Part shown: positions 20,701 to 47,552 of the stretch, one piece after another
How the letters are laid out: each line of letters opens with the position of its first letter
How positions within the stretch are numbered: the stretch's first letter is position 1
Assembly: GCF_947242115.1 (NCBI RefSeq)
Contig: NC_074711.1
Location: 7,320,434 to 7,384,433, forward strand
Direction: 5' to 3'
DNA length: 64,000 nt
Source: Biomphalaria glabrata
Lineage: Eukaryota; Mollusca; Gastropoda; Planorbidae
Notes under the pieces: generated by a model
What the model was told of the DNA's origin: nothing
Database searches by the model: none
The model's input: only the letters and a program-made list of their open reading frames with translations
Translations under genes and position numbers: made by a program

Positions 20701-23231
20701 TGTCCACGTTTCTGAGGCATAGAGCAATGTAGGGAGGATGACAGCTCGATAGATATTTATCTTCGTATTTGCAGTAATACCTCGTCTGTTCCAGACATTT
20801 TTAGACAGTCTGCCATAGGATGCACTGGGGTCGATTTCATTATCGATCTTTCCGTTTCTGGAGAGTGTGCTGCCAAGATATGTGAATCTGTCCATTCCTT
20901 TTGTATCATGTCCCTTTATCTTGATGCTTGTATCCGAGTTGGCTTCACCTGGAGCAGGCAAATATAAGACTTCAGTCTTTGTTTGTGTTAATGGTAAGGC
21001 CAAAGTCTGAGCATGCTCTTGAGAAGTCACTGACGATGCTCTGCAGATCATTTTCAGAGCAGGCGTTTAGGGCACAGTCGTCAGCAAATAATACGTAACT
21101 AAACAATCTTCTATTTTCATATGTACCTCACTAGAAGAGTGGTTAGTATGTCGGCTTGAGCCATGAGTTCTAGTTCAGGTCATCCCCCTTCTTTTTTTTT
21201 TAAATAAATGCTTTAAAAAAACGACTACTTTAAATTTCACCCAGATATCACTTTCTTTCTCCCTTCCCCTCCTACCATTTTCCCAACTGGTCTAGTCACG
21301 TGATAAGATTATAGTGTATTGAGAAAGCTAAAAGCATGAAATAGCGCTAAAAAAATACAAATGATAAAAATATTTCTAATCGCACAGTTTTATTGTTGTT
21401 GATTTAGATCTATTACAAACTTAACTACATGACTGGCCCAAACTAATTGATACAATTAAACTTCGTATAGGCTTTTTTCTTTCCTAATTATTTTTTTATG
21501 TTTTTTTCTTGTTGTTTATCGTTTCAGGGACAATGTCAAGCGGCAAACTGCACAGCTGGGAAAATTCCATCAAAGGACGGTCAGTGTATTACTGCACTAA
21601 ACGGCATCCGTGGTCTTGCCTATAAATTGGCCTTGACATTAACGCCTCAAGACAAGGTCGTGATGACAGAAACAGAAATTAAAGACTTGAACACTGCTGT
21701 GTACCAAGAGTTGAGATCTGTATCCAGTAGAATAAAAATGTCCTATGAGGTTACCATTGAAAAACTAGTCAACGGCTCGAAGATTTTGCTTTCTAATACT
21801 ATTAAGGCTAAAATTTTAGCAAACGATAAAAAGAATCGAGATGAGTTTGAGAGTGAAATGATTCAGATTGTGACACGATCTTGGGAGTTTACTCTAGCGT
21901 CATTTAAAAAGCCTAATATCACACTAAATCTCTTGCTCGGATCAGAATACCACAAGCCAGATCTTCAAAACTCTTCACTGCTTTCAGACCTATCAACAAG
22001 ACGGTATGGAATGACTATACCCGAGCTTATAATTTACTACAGCGATTTTCTAGAATGGCCGGATTGTTGTGACTTTATTGACGTGACGTATACGTTACTA
22101 TGTCCTTACGTCGCCGTAAATATCACGAATATAACAGTCAACATGCTTGACATTCACCTGTCATTTAACTATGATGGGCGTGTCATCGAGGTTGTGGGTG
22201 GTCCTAACATTTCAGTCGTCAATGGAGAACTTCACATCTGTTTGGAAACTTTTAAAACGCTGATAAAAACAAATCCAGTTCAGAGCCCTGCTGATATCGC
22301 GCTGTATTACTTCCAGATTGTTTGTATCTTGTTTTCTGTGGTTTGTCTCGTGATGTCTCTGGTTACATACTTTTTATTTTCTTCTCTAAGAACACTTCCG
22401 GGGTTAAATAATATGTGTCTGTGTTTATCTGTGTTATGCGCGCAGGTAAGTCTTCTGCTTACAGTAGAGTTTGGGGTTAAAGGGCAACTTCCGCCCGAGC
22501 TGTGTATGTTTCATGCTATATTTCTTCATTTTAGCTGGTTGGCCTCTTTTGCATGGATGAGTGGCTGCTGCATCCACATGTTTCTCGCGTTCACTTCCTA
22601 TACTTCGCGGAGAAATGATGTCACTTCCGATCTGCGGAGACACATCCGGTATTGCGTTTACGGCTTCGGCGTTCCCCTTCTCATAGTGGCTGCGAATGTA
22701 AGCGTTAACGCTAGTTTGACTTCCGGGCAGTCGATAGGTTATGATGACACTATATGTTTCCTGGACACACGTACGTCTGCTCTCACGATTGTACTGACCT
22801 TACTTGTTCCACTAGGCGCTACGGTCTTCAGCAACGGGGTTTTGTTCACCTTGACCTTACGTGAAATGATTCACGTCGCCAAAATACAGAAGGAGGCGAC
22901 CGGGATAGAAGGTCAAGGCGTCATGACCTACGTCAAGTTGTCCACACTAACAGGAGTCTTCTGCATTGTCGCAGCCGTGGCGGTCTGGCTGGATAGCATT
23001 GTTCTCCAGTTCTTGACCTGTCCACTTATGACGCTACAAGGCGTCTTCATCTTTTTCTCCTTCATATTCAACAAGAGAGTTGGCAACATGTATTACGACG
23101 TGTTTGGTCTGCATCGTCTGCGAGCAGTTTTCACTACTCAAAGCAGTAGCAGCCAATCAGGCAGCGGGAAACAAACAGAGTCAAAGAATCGAAATAAATA
23201 TTCTCAGTCAACATCTAGCACTAACATATAG
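17750..23231 (+). CDS. Methuselah-like class B GPCR, two coding exons (ectodomain exon B plus 7TM exon)
   Basis: Exon 1 (17750-18838, 363 codons) encodes a signal peptide (MKRELLLTFALCFKVLCICV), a somatomedin-B-like cysteine cluster at about residues 43-85 (CGRYC...PCFPCDCDPDCDIYDTCC) and a glycosylated extracellular region. It ends in TTCCAG|GTTGTATG. The acceptor TATCGTTTCAG|GGACAATG opens exon 2 at 21528; both boundaries are phase 0 and give a product of about 930 residues. Exon 2 encodes more extracellular sequence (GQCQAANCTAGKIPSKDGQC) and seven hydrophobic segments at about residues 620-890, with family-typical pieces such as SLRTLPGLNNMCLC, SWLASFAWMSGCC and FIFFSFIFNKRVGN. The Ser-rich cytoplasmic tail ends in the TAG at 23231. 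It should act as a plasma-membrane receptor; ligand unknown. No clear GPS autoproteolysis motif was seen. The 2.7-kb intron holds a family F repeat and a LINE fragment. Confidence 0.85.
18839..18859 (+). other. In-frame read-through tail after the exon B donor
   Basis: If the intron is retained, translation continues for six codons (VVCLNG) and stops at 18859. The ectodomain exon at 6527 has the same VVCLN continuation after its donor. Read-through would give a 369-residue secreted protein. Confidence 0.45.
18860..19519. other. Receptor intron, 5' part
   Basis: AT-rich sequence without recognisable features. Confidence 0.4.
19520..20055 (+). repeat. Interspersed repeat, family F, copy 2
   Basis: Aligns with 5041-5567 over most of its length: the TCTATGAACATGGAA block, GTTCACTAAGCCTCAG, TATAAAGGGGAATAATTCAGC and the end block GAGCTGATATAAGCTTT. 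It lies in the intron of the receptor gene. Confidence 0.75.
20090..21115 (-). mobile_element. 5'-truncated LINE (non-LTR retrotransposon) fragment, reverse transcriptase 3' half
   Basis: Read on minus, about 21060-21110 gives the reverse transcriptase block FADDCALNA. After a frame change, 21051-20485 gives FTYLGSTLSRNGKIDNEID and ILPTLLYASETWTVYRKH, typical of the C-terminal part of LINE polyproteins. After another frame change, 20340-20155 gives the C-terminal CCHH motif (CPVCSRTFRAHIGLTSHMRR). The endonuclease and most of the polymerase are missing. The frames do not join, so the copy is dead. It lies in the receptor intron in antisense orientation. Confidence 0.85.
21127..21200 (+). repeat. 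Possible tRNA-derived SINE head
   Basis: AGAGTGGTTAGTATGTCGGC resembles a tRNA A-box region and GAGTTCTAGTTCAGGTCA a B-box region, followed by a T-run and A-rich sequence. It is decayed and short. Confidence 0.3.
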
Positions 23232-23509
23232 AAACTTATTATTAAAATGGAGATGAAGTATCGATTAAAGAGGGCGCTATTTCTCTCACAATCCCAAGAA
23301 AACTTCAAAATTGTGAATACCCAAGAAGTAGCAGTCGAACAATGATTTTGTTGGAAAGTTTCCGTACCATTGTTTGAAATGCGAAAGTAAAGATGTTTAA
23401 CATAACTAGGTCAACTAGTAAGTCCAATTGTGTGTTGCACTTATTCAGTCGTAGAACGACTTTGGGTTCATCCCAGACAAGTCGTTATAGAAGTTCTCAA
23501 CGCTGACCC
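23232..23509. other. Receptor gene 3' flank
   Basis: Presumed 3' UTR and flank. No convincing polyadenylation signal was identified close to the stop codon. Confidence 0.35.
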
Positions 23510-23621
23510 GTGACGTCACAACCTGTGGGCAATGTAGACCAGTAGCTCGTTGCCACGTCGTACAGACCTGTGACGTGGCAACGAGCTGTTGGTATCCACT
23601 CCCCACAGGTTGTGACGTTAC
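23510..23621. repeat. Large imperfect inverted repeat (foldback)
   Basis: The left arm 23510-23559 (GTGACGTCACAACCTGTGGG...AGCTCGTTGCCACGTC) is mirrored by 23571-23621 (GACGTGGCAACGAGCT...CCCCACAGGTTGTGACGTTA). The arms are about 50 bp with mismatches in the middle and a loop of about 11 bases. It could be a foldback transposon remnant or a structured element. Confidence 0.75.
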
Positions 23622-23929
23622 AGGCTCAGGCCTTCTATGACGTTTTTTTTTTTTTTGGTCATCTGGCACAGATTTTTCAAGTGATAGTACAGCCCTAATC
23701 AGCATGCAAGGTAAGTAAAGGTGGCATTGGCTTTAGTGGTAGAGGAACCAGACATTTTCTCGTTTGAATGGCTTATTTTCAGAGCTGAGTGAGGCCAATA
23801 AGTTTTCAGTGTCAATAGCTTTCTTTGTCACCACACCTCTCTCCGCATAGCGCAGTCCTACCAACATCGATATCCAATGCTTTCAATTCCCGTTTATTTC
23901 CATATATTGGATTTGGTGATGACCAGTTG
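23622..23929. other. Spacer
   Basis: Contains a T-run at about 23644-23657 and otherwise unique sequence; nothing recognised. Confidence 0.3.
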
Positions 23930-25998
23930 TTCTTGTACCCATCACCAGTTGTTCTTGTACCCATCGCGAGTTGTTCTTGTGCCTATCGCGAGTTGTTCTT
24001 GTACCCATCACCAGTTGTTCTTGTACCCATCGCCAGTTGTTCTTGCACCCATCGCGAGTTGTTCTTGTACCCATCGCGAGTTGTTCTTGTGCCCATCACC
24101 AGTTGTTCTTGTACCCATCGCCAGTTGTTCTTGCACCCATCGCGAGTTGTTCTTGTACCCATCGCGAGTTGTTCTTGTACCCATCGCGAGTTGTTCTTGT
24201 ACCCATCACCAGTTGTTCTTGTACCCATCACCAGTTGTTCTTGCACCCATCGCGAGTTGTTCTTGTGCCCATCACCAGTTGTTCTTGTACCCATCACCAG
24301 TTGTTCTTGTACCCATCACCAGTTGTTCTTGTGCCCATCACCAGTTGTTCTTGTACCCATCACCAGTTGTTCTTGTGCCCATCGCGAGTTGTTCTTGTGC
24401 CCATCACCAGTTGTTCTTGTACCCATCACCAGTTGTTCTTGTACCCATCGCGAGTTGTTCTTGTGCCCATCACCAGTTGTTCTTGTACCCATCACCAGTT
24501 GTTCTTGTACCCATCGTGAGTTGTTCTTGCACCCATCGCGAGTTGTTCTTGTACCCATCGCGAGTTGTTCTTGTACCCATCACCAGTTGTTCTTGTGCCC
24601 ATCACCAGTTGTTCTTGTACCCATCGCGAGTTGTTCTTGTACCCATCACCAGTTGTTCTTGTGCCCATCACCAGTTGTTCTTGCACCCATCGCGAGTTGT
24701 TCTTGTACCCATCACCAGTTGTTCTTGTACCCATCACCAGTTGTTCTTGCACCCATCGTGAGTTGTTCTTGCACCCATCGCGAGTTGTTCTTGTACCCAT
24801 CGCGAGTTGTTCTTGTACCCATCGCGAGTTGTTCTTGTACCCATCACCAGTTGTTCTTGTACCCATCGCCAGTTGTTCTTGCACCCATCGCGAGTTGTTC
24901 TTGTACCCATCGCGAGTTGTTCTTGTACCCATCGCGAGTTGTTCTTGTACCCATCGCGAGTTGTTCTTGCACCCATCGCGAGTTGTTCTTGTACCCATCG
25001 CGAGTTGTTCTTGTGCCTATCGCGAGTTGTTCTTGTACCCATCGCCAGTTGTTCTTGTACCCATCGCCAGTTGTTCTTGCACCCATCGCGAGTTGTTCTT
25101 GTACCCATCGTGAATTGTTCTTGTACCTATCACCAGTTGTTCTTGTACCCATCACCAGTTGTTCTTGCACCCATCGCGAGTTGTTCTTGTACCCATCGCG
25201 AGTTGTTCTTGTGCCTATCGCGAGTTGTTCTTGTACCCATCGCCAGTTGTTCTTGTACCCATCGCCAGTTGTTCTTGCACCCATCGCGAGTTGTTCTTGT
25301 ACCTATCACCAGTTGTTCTTGTACCCATCGCCAGTTGTTCTTGCACCCATCGCGAGTTGTTCTTGTACCCATCGCGAGTTGTTCTTGTGCCTATCGCGAG
25401 TTGTTCTTGTACCCATCGCCAGTTGTTCTTGTACCCATCGCCAGTTGTTCTTGCACCCATCGCGAGTTGTTCTTGTACCCATCGTGAGTTGTTCTTGTAC
25501 CCATCGCCAGTTGTTCTTGCACCCATCGCGAGTTGTTCTTGCACCCATCACGAGTTGTTCTTGCACCCATCACGAGTTGTTCTTGTACCCATCGCGAGTT
25601 GTTCTTGTACCCATCACCAGTTGTTCTTGTACCCATCGCGAGCTGTTCTTGTACCCATCACGAGTTGTTCTTGTACCCATCGCGAGTTGTTCTTGCACCC
25701 ATCACGAGTTGTTCTTGTACCTATCGCGAGTTGTTCTTGTACCTATCGTGAGTTGTTCTTGCACCTATCGCGAGTTGTTCTTGTACCTATCGCGAGTTGT
25801 TCTTGTACCTATCGTGAGTTGTTCTTGCACCCATCACGAGTTGTTCTTGTACCTATCGCGAGTTGTTCTTGTACCTATCGTGAGTTGTTCTTGCACCTAT
25901 CGCGAGTTGTTCTTGTACCTATCGCGAGTTGTTCTTGCACCTATCGCGAGTTGTTCTTGTACCCATCGCCAGTTGTTCTTGTACCCATCGCGAGTTGT
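23930..25998. repeat. 22-bp minisatellite (about 94 units)
   Basis: The unit is TTGTTCTTGTACCCATCRCSAG, with variants at GTACCC/GTGCCC/GCACCC, CCC/CCT and ACC/GCG/GCC/GTG. It runs without interruption from just after 23930 to 25998. Because 22 is not a multiple of three, every frame of a strand reads the unit in all three phases, so a stop-free unit gives open reading in all three frames at once. On plus this produces up to 739 residues and on minus a series of shorter frames. This is not evidence of a gene. Confidence 0.97.
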
Positions 25999-26589
25999 AA
26001 TTATAAAGGATGACTTCCGGGATACTTCCATCCTCCAACTGTAACCAAGACAACGAAGGCGGCATTGTAAGAGATGGTGAGGATGCTGGGACGAGCCTTC
26101 AAGCAAATATCTCAGTCTTACACGTTACACACTCTTTCTTGTCAAGGGATTTTTTTTTTCTCTCTCTGTTTCTTGTCCTGTAGCCCATGGCTCACAGCCT
26201 CAAAGTAAACTACAGTGTACCATATAGTGTACATTTTGTTGATTCAAACCTTGTGACAGGCTTTGTAAATAATGTTTTGCCTTCCGTTCTCCAAGAATGA
26301 TGTTTACTTTTAATCTTTATTTCTATCCTGAATAACAAGAAACTGAACACTGACATATACAAACTTCTAATTCGACTGTTTTTAGTCGTTATAGACATGT
26401 ATGTCAGATATGGAAGTGATATCATCAATTATTATATAATTGTGGGATGTGTGCATTTCTTGTATGGGAAAACAACTACAATGACAAATTATTGTATAGA
26501 CTATCTTTGCTTGCCTGTTTATTTTTAACCATAGTTCTTAATCCAATAACAATAACAAACAAAATATAACAACAGTATTAAAAAAAAAC
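25999..26589. other. Spacer after the 22-bp array
   Basis: Unique AT-rich sequence with a short CT/T tract at 26147-26170. No gene recognised. Confidence 0.3.
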
Positions 26590-27070
26590 AGAGCTTATCT
26601 AAAGGGGAAGAGCCGCAATATTACTAGCATATATCTTATATCTTAATATTGCATGAATAAGCTCCTTTTTTATATGAAACAAAATCAATAAATAACCACT
26701 AGTTGATTAACTGATTGGTTAATTTTTTTATTGATTCATGTATTGTCATCGACTTTAATTGTGTGAAATTTCAATTTGGTCTGAGTGGGAAGTGGGAGAA
26801 AAAGCTTGCATAAAATGTAATAAGGGGAATAACTCCACATATAAAGCCAAATCTCACAATGTAGCATTTATTTCCTTTGTTTCATACAAAAAAAAAATAA
26901 TGATTAATAACAAATAATTAACTACTTAATGTTCTGGTTGATTTGTGTTTTGTTAGATAAAACAAATGATTGTGCAAAGCTCCAAATTAATCAGAGAATG
27001 GAATAGTGTGTAAAAAAATTGTACCAGACAGAGTGAGTTGATATAAGCTTTGTAAAAAAGGATTTATAGG
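26590..27070 (+). repeat. Two family F repeat copies in tandem
   Basis: A first partial copy (about 26590-26815) has CTTATCTAAAGGGGAAGA and a TTGATTAACTGATTGGTTAAT block. A second (about 26816-27070) has TAAGGGGAATAACTCCACAT and ends with GAGTTGATATAAGCTTTGTAA, the end motif of the family. Confidence 0.6.
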
Positions 27071-27169
27071 TGCAAAACTATACTAATATTAATAACCAAA
27101 TTCTAAGTTTCGATAAATTTAATTACAATTATCAAATTTTACAGGGTGCATTAAGGACATACATAATGG

Positions 27170-27262
27170 TGGATGTGCGGCCGAGTAGCATAAACCACTT
27201 TGCTTTCTATCAAGTTCAAATCCTGACATGAGCTGAGATGTGTTTATTGAACACATCGAAAT
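27170..27262 (+). repeat. Decayed SINE, family A
   Basis: GTGCGGCCGAGTAGCATAAA and CAAGTTCAAATCCTGAC resemble the A and B boxes of the family A head, and the following GTGTTTATTGAAC matches its GTGTTTACTGAGC block. Only the head is left. Confidence 0.4.
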
Positions 27263-27593
27263 CTATTATACACTTACTTGTATGACAAATGAAATACTTG
27301 TATTTGAAAAATAAAGAAAAAAAAACAACAATATTTTATAATGGATCTCTGCTTTAACATTGCCTGCATATTTTTTTATAGCCAAATTTTATATACAATT
27401 ACAAAAACAATAAAACGCATTTAAACATTATTCATTCATGGAACCTATTTCCGAGTTTACATTTTATTACCATGATCAAATACCACAGAATTCAGTAAGG
27501 ACATATATGGTGTAAATGTTACGATCATTTTCAAGTTTTTGACCAATTTCCTCAAATACATATATATAAAAGTTTAAGTTCCCTATTCAAATC

Positions 27594-27785
27594 TTGCGAT
27601 CTATATGGCAGACGATGTTAAGATCATCTGTTTCTTTGGCCTTTACTTTTTACCCAACTAAAGTCAGGTACCCATTAGAGTTGGGTGAACTCAGGGACAT
27701 CCTAAAAATCCCAGTCTTCACCAAGTTTGAGTCCAGAATCCCAGGATTGGAAGCCAAATGCTAAACCACTCAGCTACAGGGCCCC
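27594..27785 (-). repeat. tRNA-derived SINE, family B
   Basis: On minus it has the tRNA-like head (TAGCTGAGTGGTTTAGCAT.. and GGACTCAAACTTGG), then GGGATTTTTAGGATG, ACCCAACTCTAATGGGTACC and AAACAGATGATCTTAACATC. The same block order is found at 53130-53375, 54370-54605, 55703-55950 and 58443-58680. Confidence 0.75.
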
Positions 27786-28226
27786 ACACATATACACATT
27801 CAATAAAATCTGAATTTCTGTAAAATGTACCTTGGGTCTGATTCCCTTAGCAACCTTTACATAGAGAACGAATTTTGGACTCACTTGGAATTCAGTTGAG
27901 AATAGAAAGTCTTAGTTTGGTAGTAATACAAAAGTACTCTGTCTAATTTTATACACCAGCACTAGTAAATATATTTATTTACTTGAAATAACAGCTGTTA
28001 TTTACAGACGACACTGTAGACAATTTTACATTCAAATGTAATACCGGGCCATTGAAAAAATTAAACAAAATAAATAAAATTAAAAGTTTTAAAAACTTCA
28101 AATAGAGTTTTGCGATAGTCTTCTGAACATTACTTATTTGTCTTTCATTTGCAATGGTAGCTCAAAAATAAATTTCTGCTTAATTAATAATTGCGACTTA
28201 AATCAGTGCACAGACGATGTGGAATC

Positions 28227-43630
<15,404 letters not shown>

Positions 43631-43641
43631 TTCTATTGTGT

Positions 43642-44860
43642 CTAAAAGTGAAAGTACTATTTTATATAAATATATCAATTATTATAATTACAGTTTATTT
43701 ATATATAATTCTGAAACATTAATTTATAACTAAGTCAATAATAATTTAAAACTTGAAAAAATAAAATTAAAGCTACATTTAACAATTAAATTATTTTTTT
43801 TAATTAAACAAAATTAATCAGTTAAGGAAAAAAAAGGCTCTGAGAAGAGATAAATTGACAATGACAGAAGCCATTTTATTGACATAAGATTTACGCTGAA
43901 GTAGATATGATGGTTTTCTCTCTATATATATATCTTTTCTGGCTCCCTTCGATGCGTTGTTTCCCATAGATTTACAGCAATATTACAATTGAAGCGTTAC
44001 TTCTAAATCTAGATCTTATTCTAAATTTACTTCTTTAGATATTTTTTACTTTTATTTCAGTGCATCTAGCTAGATTAGGTTTAAAAGTCTACATCAAGTA
44101 AATCTATACAATAAAGTAGTATAGTAGTGCTATATAAAGTATATATATTAAATCTATACAATATAGTACTTAGTAGACTAATCTTAATCTAGATACTATT
44201 AGTAGCTATAAACACTATGACAAGTCTACTCTATACTTATTATTAGTAGTAATATATAAATATTAGTTTGTATTATAGATCTAATTATTATACTCAGATT
44301 ATACTGTTACTACTGTCACTTAGTGTGGTATACTGTCTAAGTCTAAGACTGTCTTAATATAACTGTCTATACTGTGTATAGTAATAGATAAAGAAATAGT
44401 CTATAGTATATTTAAGTATATATTTAAACTATTTAAATTGGGTAATGTACACCATATTATAACTAGATCTATTTCAGATTACTCGAGTCAGAGAGTCGTG
44501 GTCTGAGACTTTTATATTTTATTTAAAGGAGTCTGAAGTGAAGCAACTCAACTCAAGCAGTTTTCTTCTCGTTGTATACAACTTTATAACCTTTGAACTT
44601 ATCTGCACTTTAACCCTACCAGTACACAAGAGTGGTCCCTTAGACATATAAATATATTATATAGGTCTGTGACGAGGGTGTCGAAATTGACCCAGGAATT
44701 AGCGTAATATATGCAGCACACAACCGCTCCATAATGGACCCACGCTGGCAAAACTACCTTACAAGTAACCATGTTCTGCAGGAAGCCTGAGTTGACAGTC
44801 TAGATTCTAGATGCACTACTTATCATTCAACAGCTATGCTGGTTGGTAGCCTCCAGCTTG
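43642..44860. other. EHHADH upstream region
   Basis: AT-rich sequence with many AGATCTAGAT-like and TATA-like runs. A 5' non-coding exon and the promoter of EHHADH are expected here, since an acceptor-like AG precedes the ATG exon, but neither could be located with confidence. Confidence 0.3.
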
Positions 44861-46574
44861 CAGGCCCGGCAAAGTAGGCAGCCGCTTAGGGTCGCCAATT
44901 GGTAGAATCTAGTGGCCTCGCACAGAACTCAGAAACAATTATTTTTTTTAATAGAAGAAATATCTAAACTTGTGCCCAATGTTATTGTTGGAGTACACTA
45001 GGTTTTAAATAAATTACGTGTTTTTTTTTTTTTTTTTTGCTGCTTTTTTTAGCGGCCTCCGTAAGGGGGAAAAGCCGCTAGATCTATTAGGTTTGTGCAA
45101 AATGTCCGTCTGTCACACTCAGATCTCAAAAAGTAGAAGAGAAATGAAAACTATTATTTCACCATGCGATGCGGCTTGCAAAGTTTAGGGGCAACGGCTA
45201 CTTTTTGTTTTCTAAAAGCAAACTGTTTAGTTTATAAAATTAATTATGCAAGCGACTTTAAATGCAGCAATTTTCGTGCAGTAGCGTAACGCCGCGGCAT
45301 TACATGGTACTAAACTAATTCCCGCAAAATTTTTAAATAATCAGATTTTATTTATTTTTTAAATTAGTGCCCCCGCCAGGATAAAAGCGATTATTTTTGT
45401 GAGTTTTGTCTGTTGTTCGGCCTGTGCGTCACGTTTAGATAAAAAACAACAACACTAAAAGCTACCGTATTGAAAATCTGATTTAATCTTTCATGTTCCT
45501 TCCGAAACATTGCAATAGTTTTAAGTATCTATAATAGATTGTTCCGGATGTTTTTGTAAAAAAAAAACAAATCAATGTCATGGAATGTTTGTTTGCTTTT
45601 CTAACTTATGGGCTTATTACATTTAATTTCCGTGCTTAAATGTTGCAAAAAACACATAATCAATCATATGTTGTTCCGTTTTTTTATGTAAATAGCTAGG
45701 TATTTTACGGGACTATCATGGGTCGACGTAACAGGGGTGCCGCATGGAAACGCTTTAAAGATCAGCTTATTCATAGAAGAGAACACCAGGTTGTATGCGG
45801 CTTCAGAACAAGACAGCTGGAGGTGACTCACAAAGGCTGCAGGATACATAATTGAGACCAAAAGAAAATCAGTTGCCGAAGACAGACGTAGACGGCGAAA
45901 AGAAAATCTTAATCGACCACCAGCGGACAATGGTTATGCTTGCCCTGGATGTGGCAGAATATGTAGGTCACAGCTGGACTGCGTAGCCACGGGAAATACT
46001 GCATTCCACATTAGTCTTCGGAATCGAAGACAGGCCTTGTTTTCATTTCATGCGCAAACGACTAAGAGTTGCATGATGCCACCATTCATCTAGTCGCATT
46101 TGACCAAGATGATATTGCCATAGATTAGGGATGCAATTCTTTACAGAAGCCTTTCATAACGACATATCAAGTCTGTTTACAAGGTTTTGCTGCTTATGTT
46201 CTTTTATTATAAACAGCTACATGGGATTTGGCTGTTTTTTTTTATCATAGACATCTACATTTTATCATCATGTTTTCTAAACAATGTCCAAGCATACATC
46301 TTATTTGTCACTTTGTCTGTATCAATTTGTTAAGCTTAGCGGTCATTATCAAAATTTTGATTGATCAAAAATTATTTAAGAATTTCTATGACACAGAGCA
46401 GAAATCACGTATTAAATATTCCTTGCGAATAGGTGGAGATCCGACTCCCACGGGGTCACCTCTGGGTTTGTTTGACAACACAAACTCTCTTTGTTTATTT
46501 TTCTATTTCATTTGGAGGCCTGGGCCACCAAACTCACTTGGCCTTGGGCCTCCACATATTTAAGGCCGGCATTG
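44861..46574. mobile_element. Decayed hAT-like element carrying a LINE remnant
   Basis: The left end CAGGCCCGGCAAAGTAGGCA..GCCGC and CCAATTGGTAGAATCTAGTG resemble the left end at 10203. The right end GGGCCTCCACATATTTAAGG followed by CCGGCATTG resembles the right end at 17222. No target duplication was found. The interior holds a LINE C-terminal remnant and an unclassified repeat-like block at 45050-45480. Confidence 0.5.
45718..46060 (+). mobile_element. LINE C-terminal remnant
   Basis: On plus, 45725-45785 reads RRNRGAAWKRFKDQLIHR, and 45935-46000 reads YACPGCGRICRSQLDCV, the cysteine motif that ends several LINE polyproteins. Frames do not join. The open frame on minus at 45664-45930 is its shadow. 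Confidence 0.65.
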
Positions 46575-47552
46575 CCGCATGTTCCTTCGGGGAAAAGTAG
46601 CCTACCAGGACAAAGTTTCCTCTTCTTGTCTAATCACAGTTTTCTCAGGTATATAAATTAGTTAGCTTTAAGCGTGTTTTGTTGTCATTGGTTAACATGG
46701 ATTATTGAAATAAAGACAGTGCTGATAAGCTGTCATAAGCCATATACATATTTATATATATAGTCTATGGCTATGGCTATGTTTGCGTTACACTAAAGGG
46801 ATATATTTTTTTGCACTTGTTTAGCTCCGCAGAATCAAATATTTTAAGTGCTAGTCGTTTATAGAACAAAATAATCATAATACCGAGTACCGAGAAATAC
46901 TTTCACTCATTGTCTTCAAACTTAGTTTAAAATAAATGAGTAATTAATCAACGGTAACTAATGAGATTTGATACGATAATCAACTGTTGGTTAAAAAAAA
47001 AAAGTTTATTCTAGCGTCTTTGACATTTTAAAATTTATCCTAAAAATCTATCTTTCATTATATTATATAATGTAATTTGCCTTCACCCTTAGACCTTGCT
47101 TTTGTTGACATTTAATCTCTAATACACTATAACTGATTAACGAATATCTTTATAAATGAATATAGACTACTTTGTATTGTGTACTATTAAACCAAAGAAA
47201 AAACACGCTCATTCATTGAGTCACTTCGTTTCACCTACGGCCTAACTTATACCAGACTAAGGTGCCTCTAAGAACTGTCGACGGTCTCGTCTTGTAGACC
47301 AAAAAGATTGGTATACTCAACCGTTGGAACACTATAATTTGGTTTTCAGTGACTATTGCGTTGTCTCTGAGTTTTCCTATTGCCGTCACAACCTCATTAA
47401 AAAAAAGGGGTGTCGTTAAACTCAGTTTTAACTCCTCAAGGAAATTTGTTATTACCGCACATGCCTATGGCTGATCAAGGCGCTAAGCCGTGATTGTTGG
47501 TGATTTAGAGTAATGAGACCATTAGAAAAAATAACTTAGCGCGAAGACCAGA
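46575..47552. other. Spacer
   Basis: AT-rich unique sequence. No gene, RNA or repeat was recognised. Confidence 0.3.

Noticed and set aside
23825-26044. Open reading frame of 739 codons, plus many overlapping frames on both strands
   Set aside because: It is the 22-bp minisatellite read through; a stop-free unit whose length is not a multiple of three is open in all frames of a strand.
45664-45930. 88-codon open frame on minus
   Set aside because: Shadow of a LINE C-terminal remnant that reads on plus.
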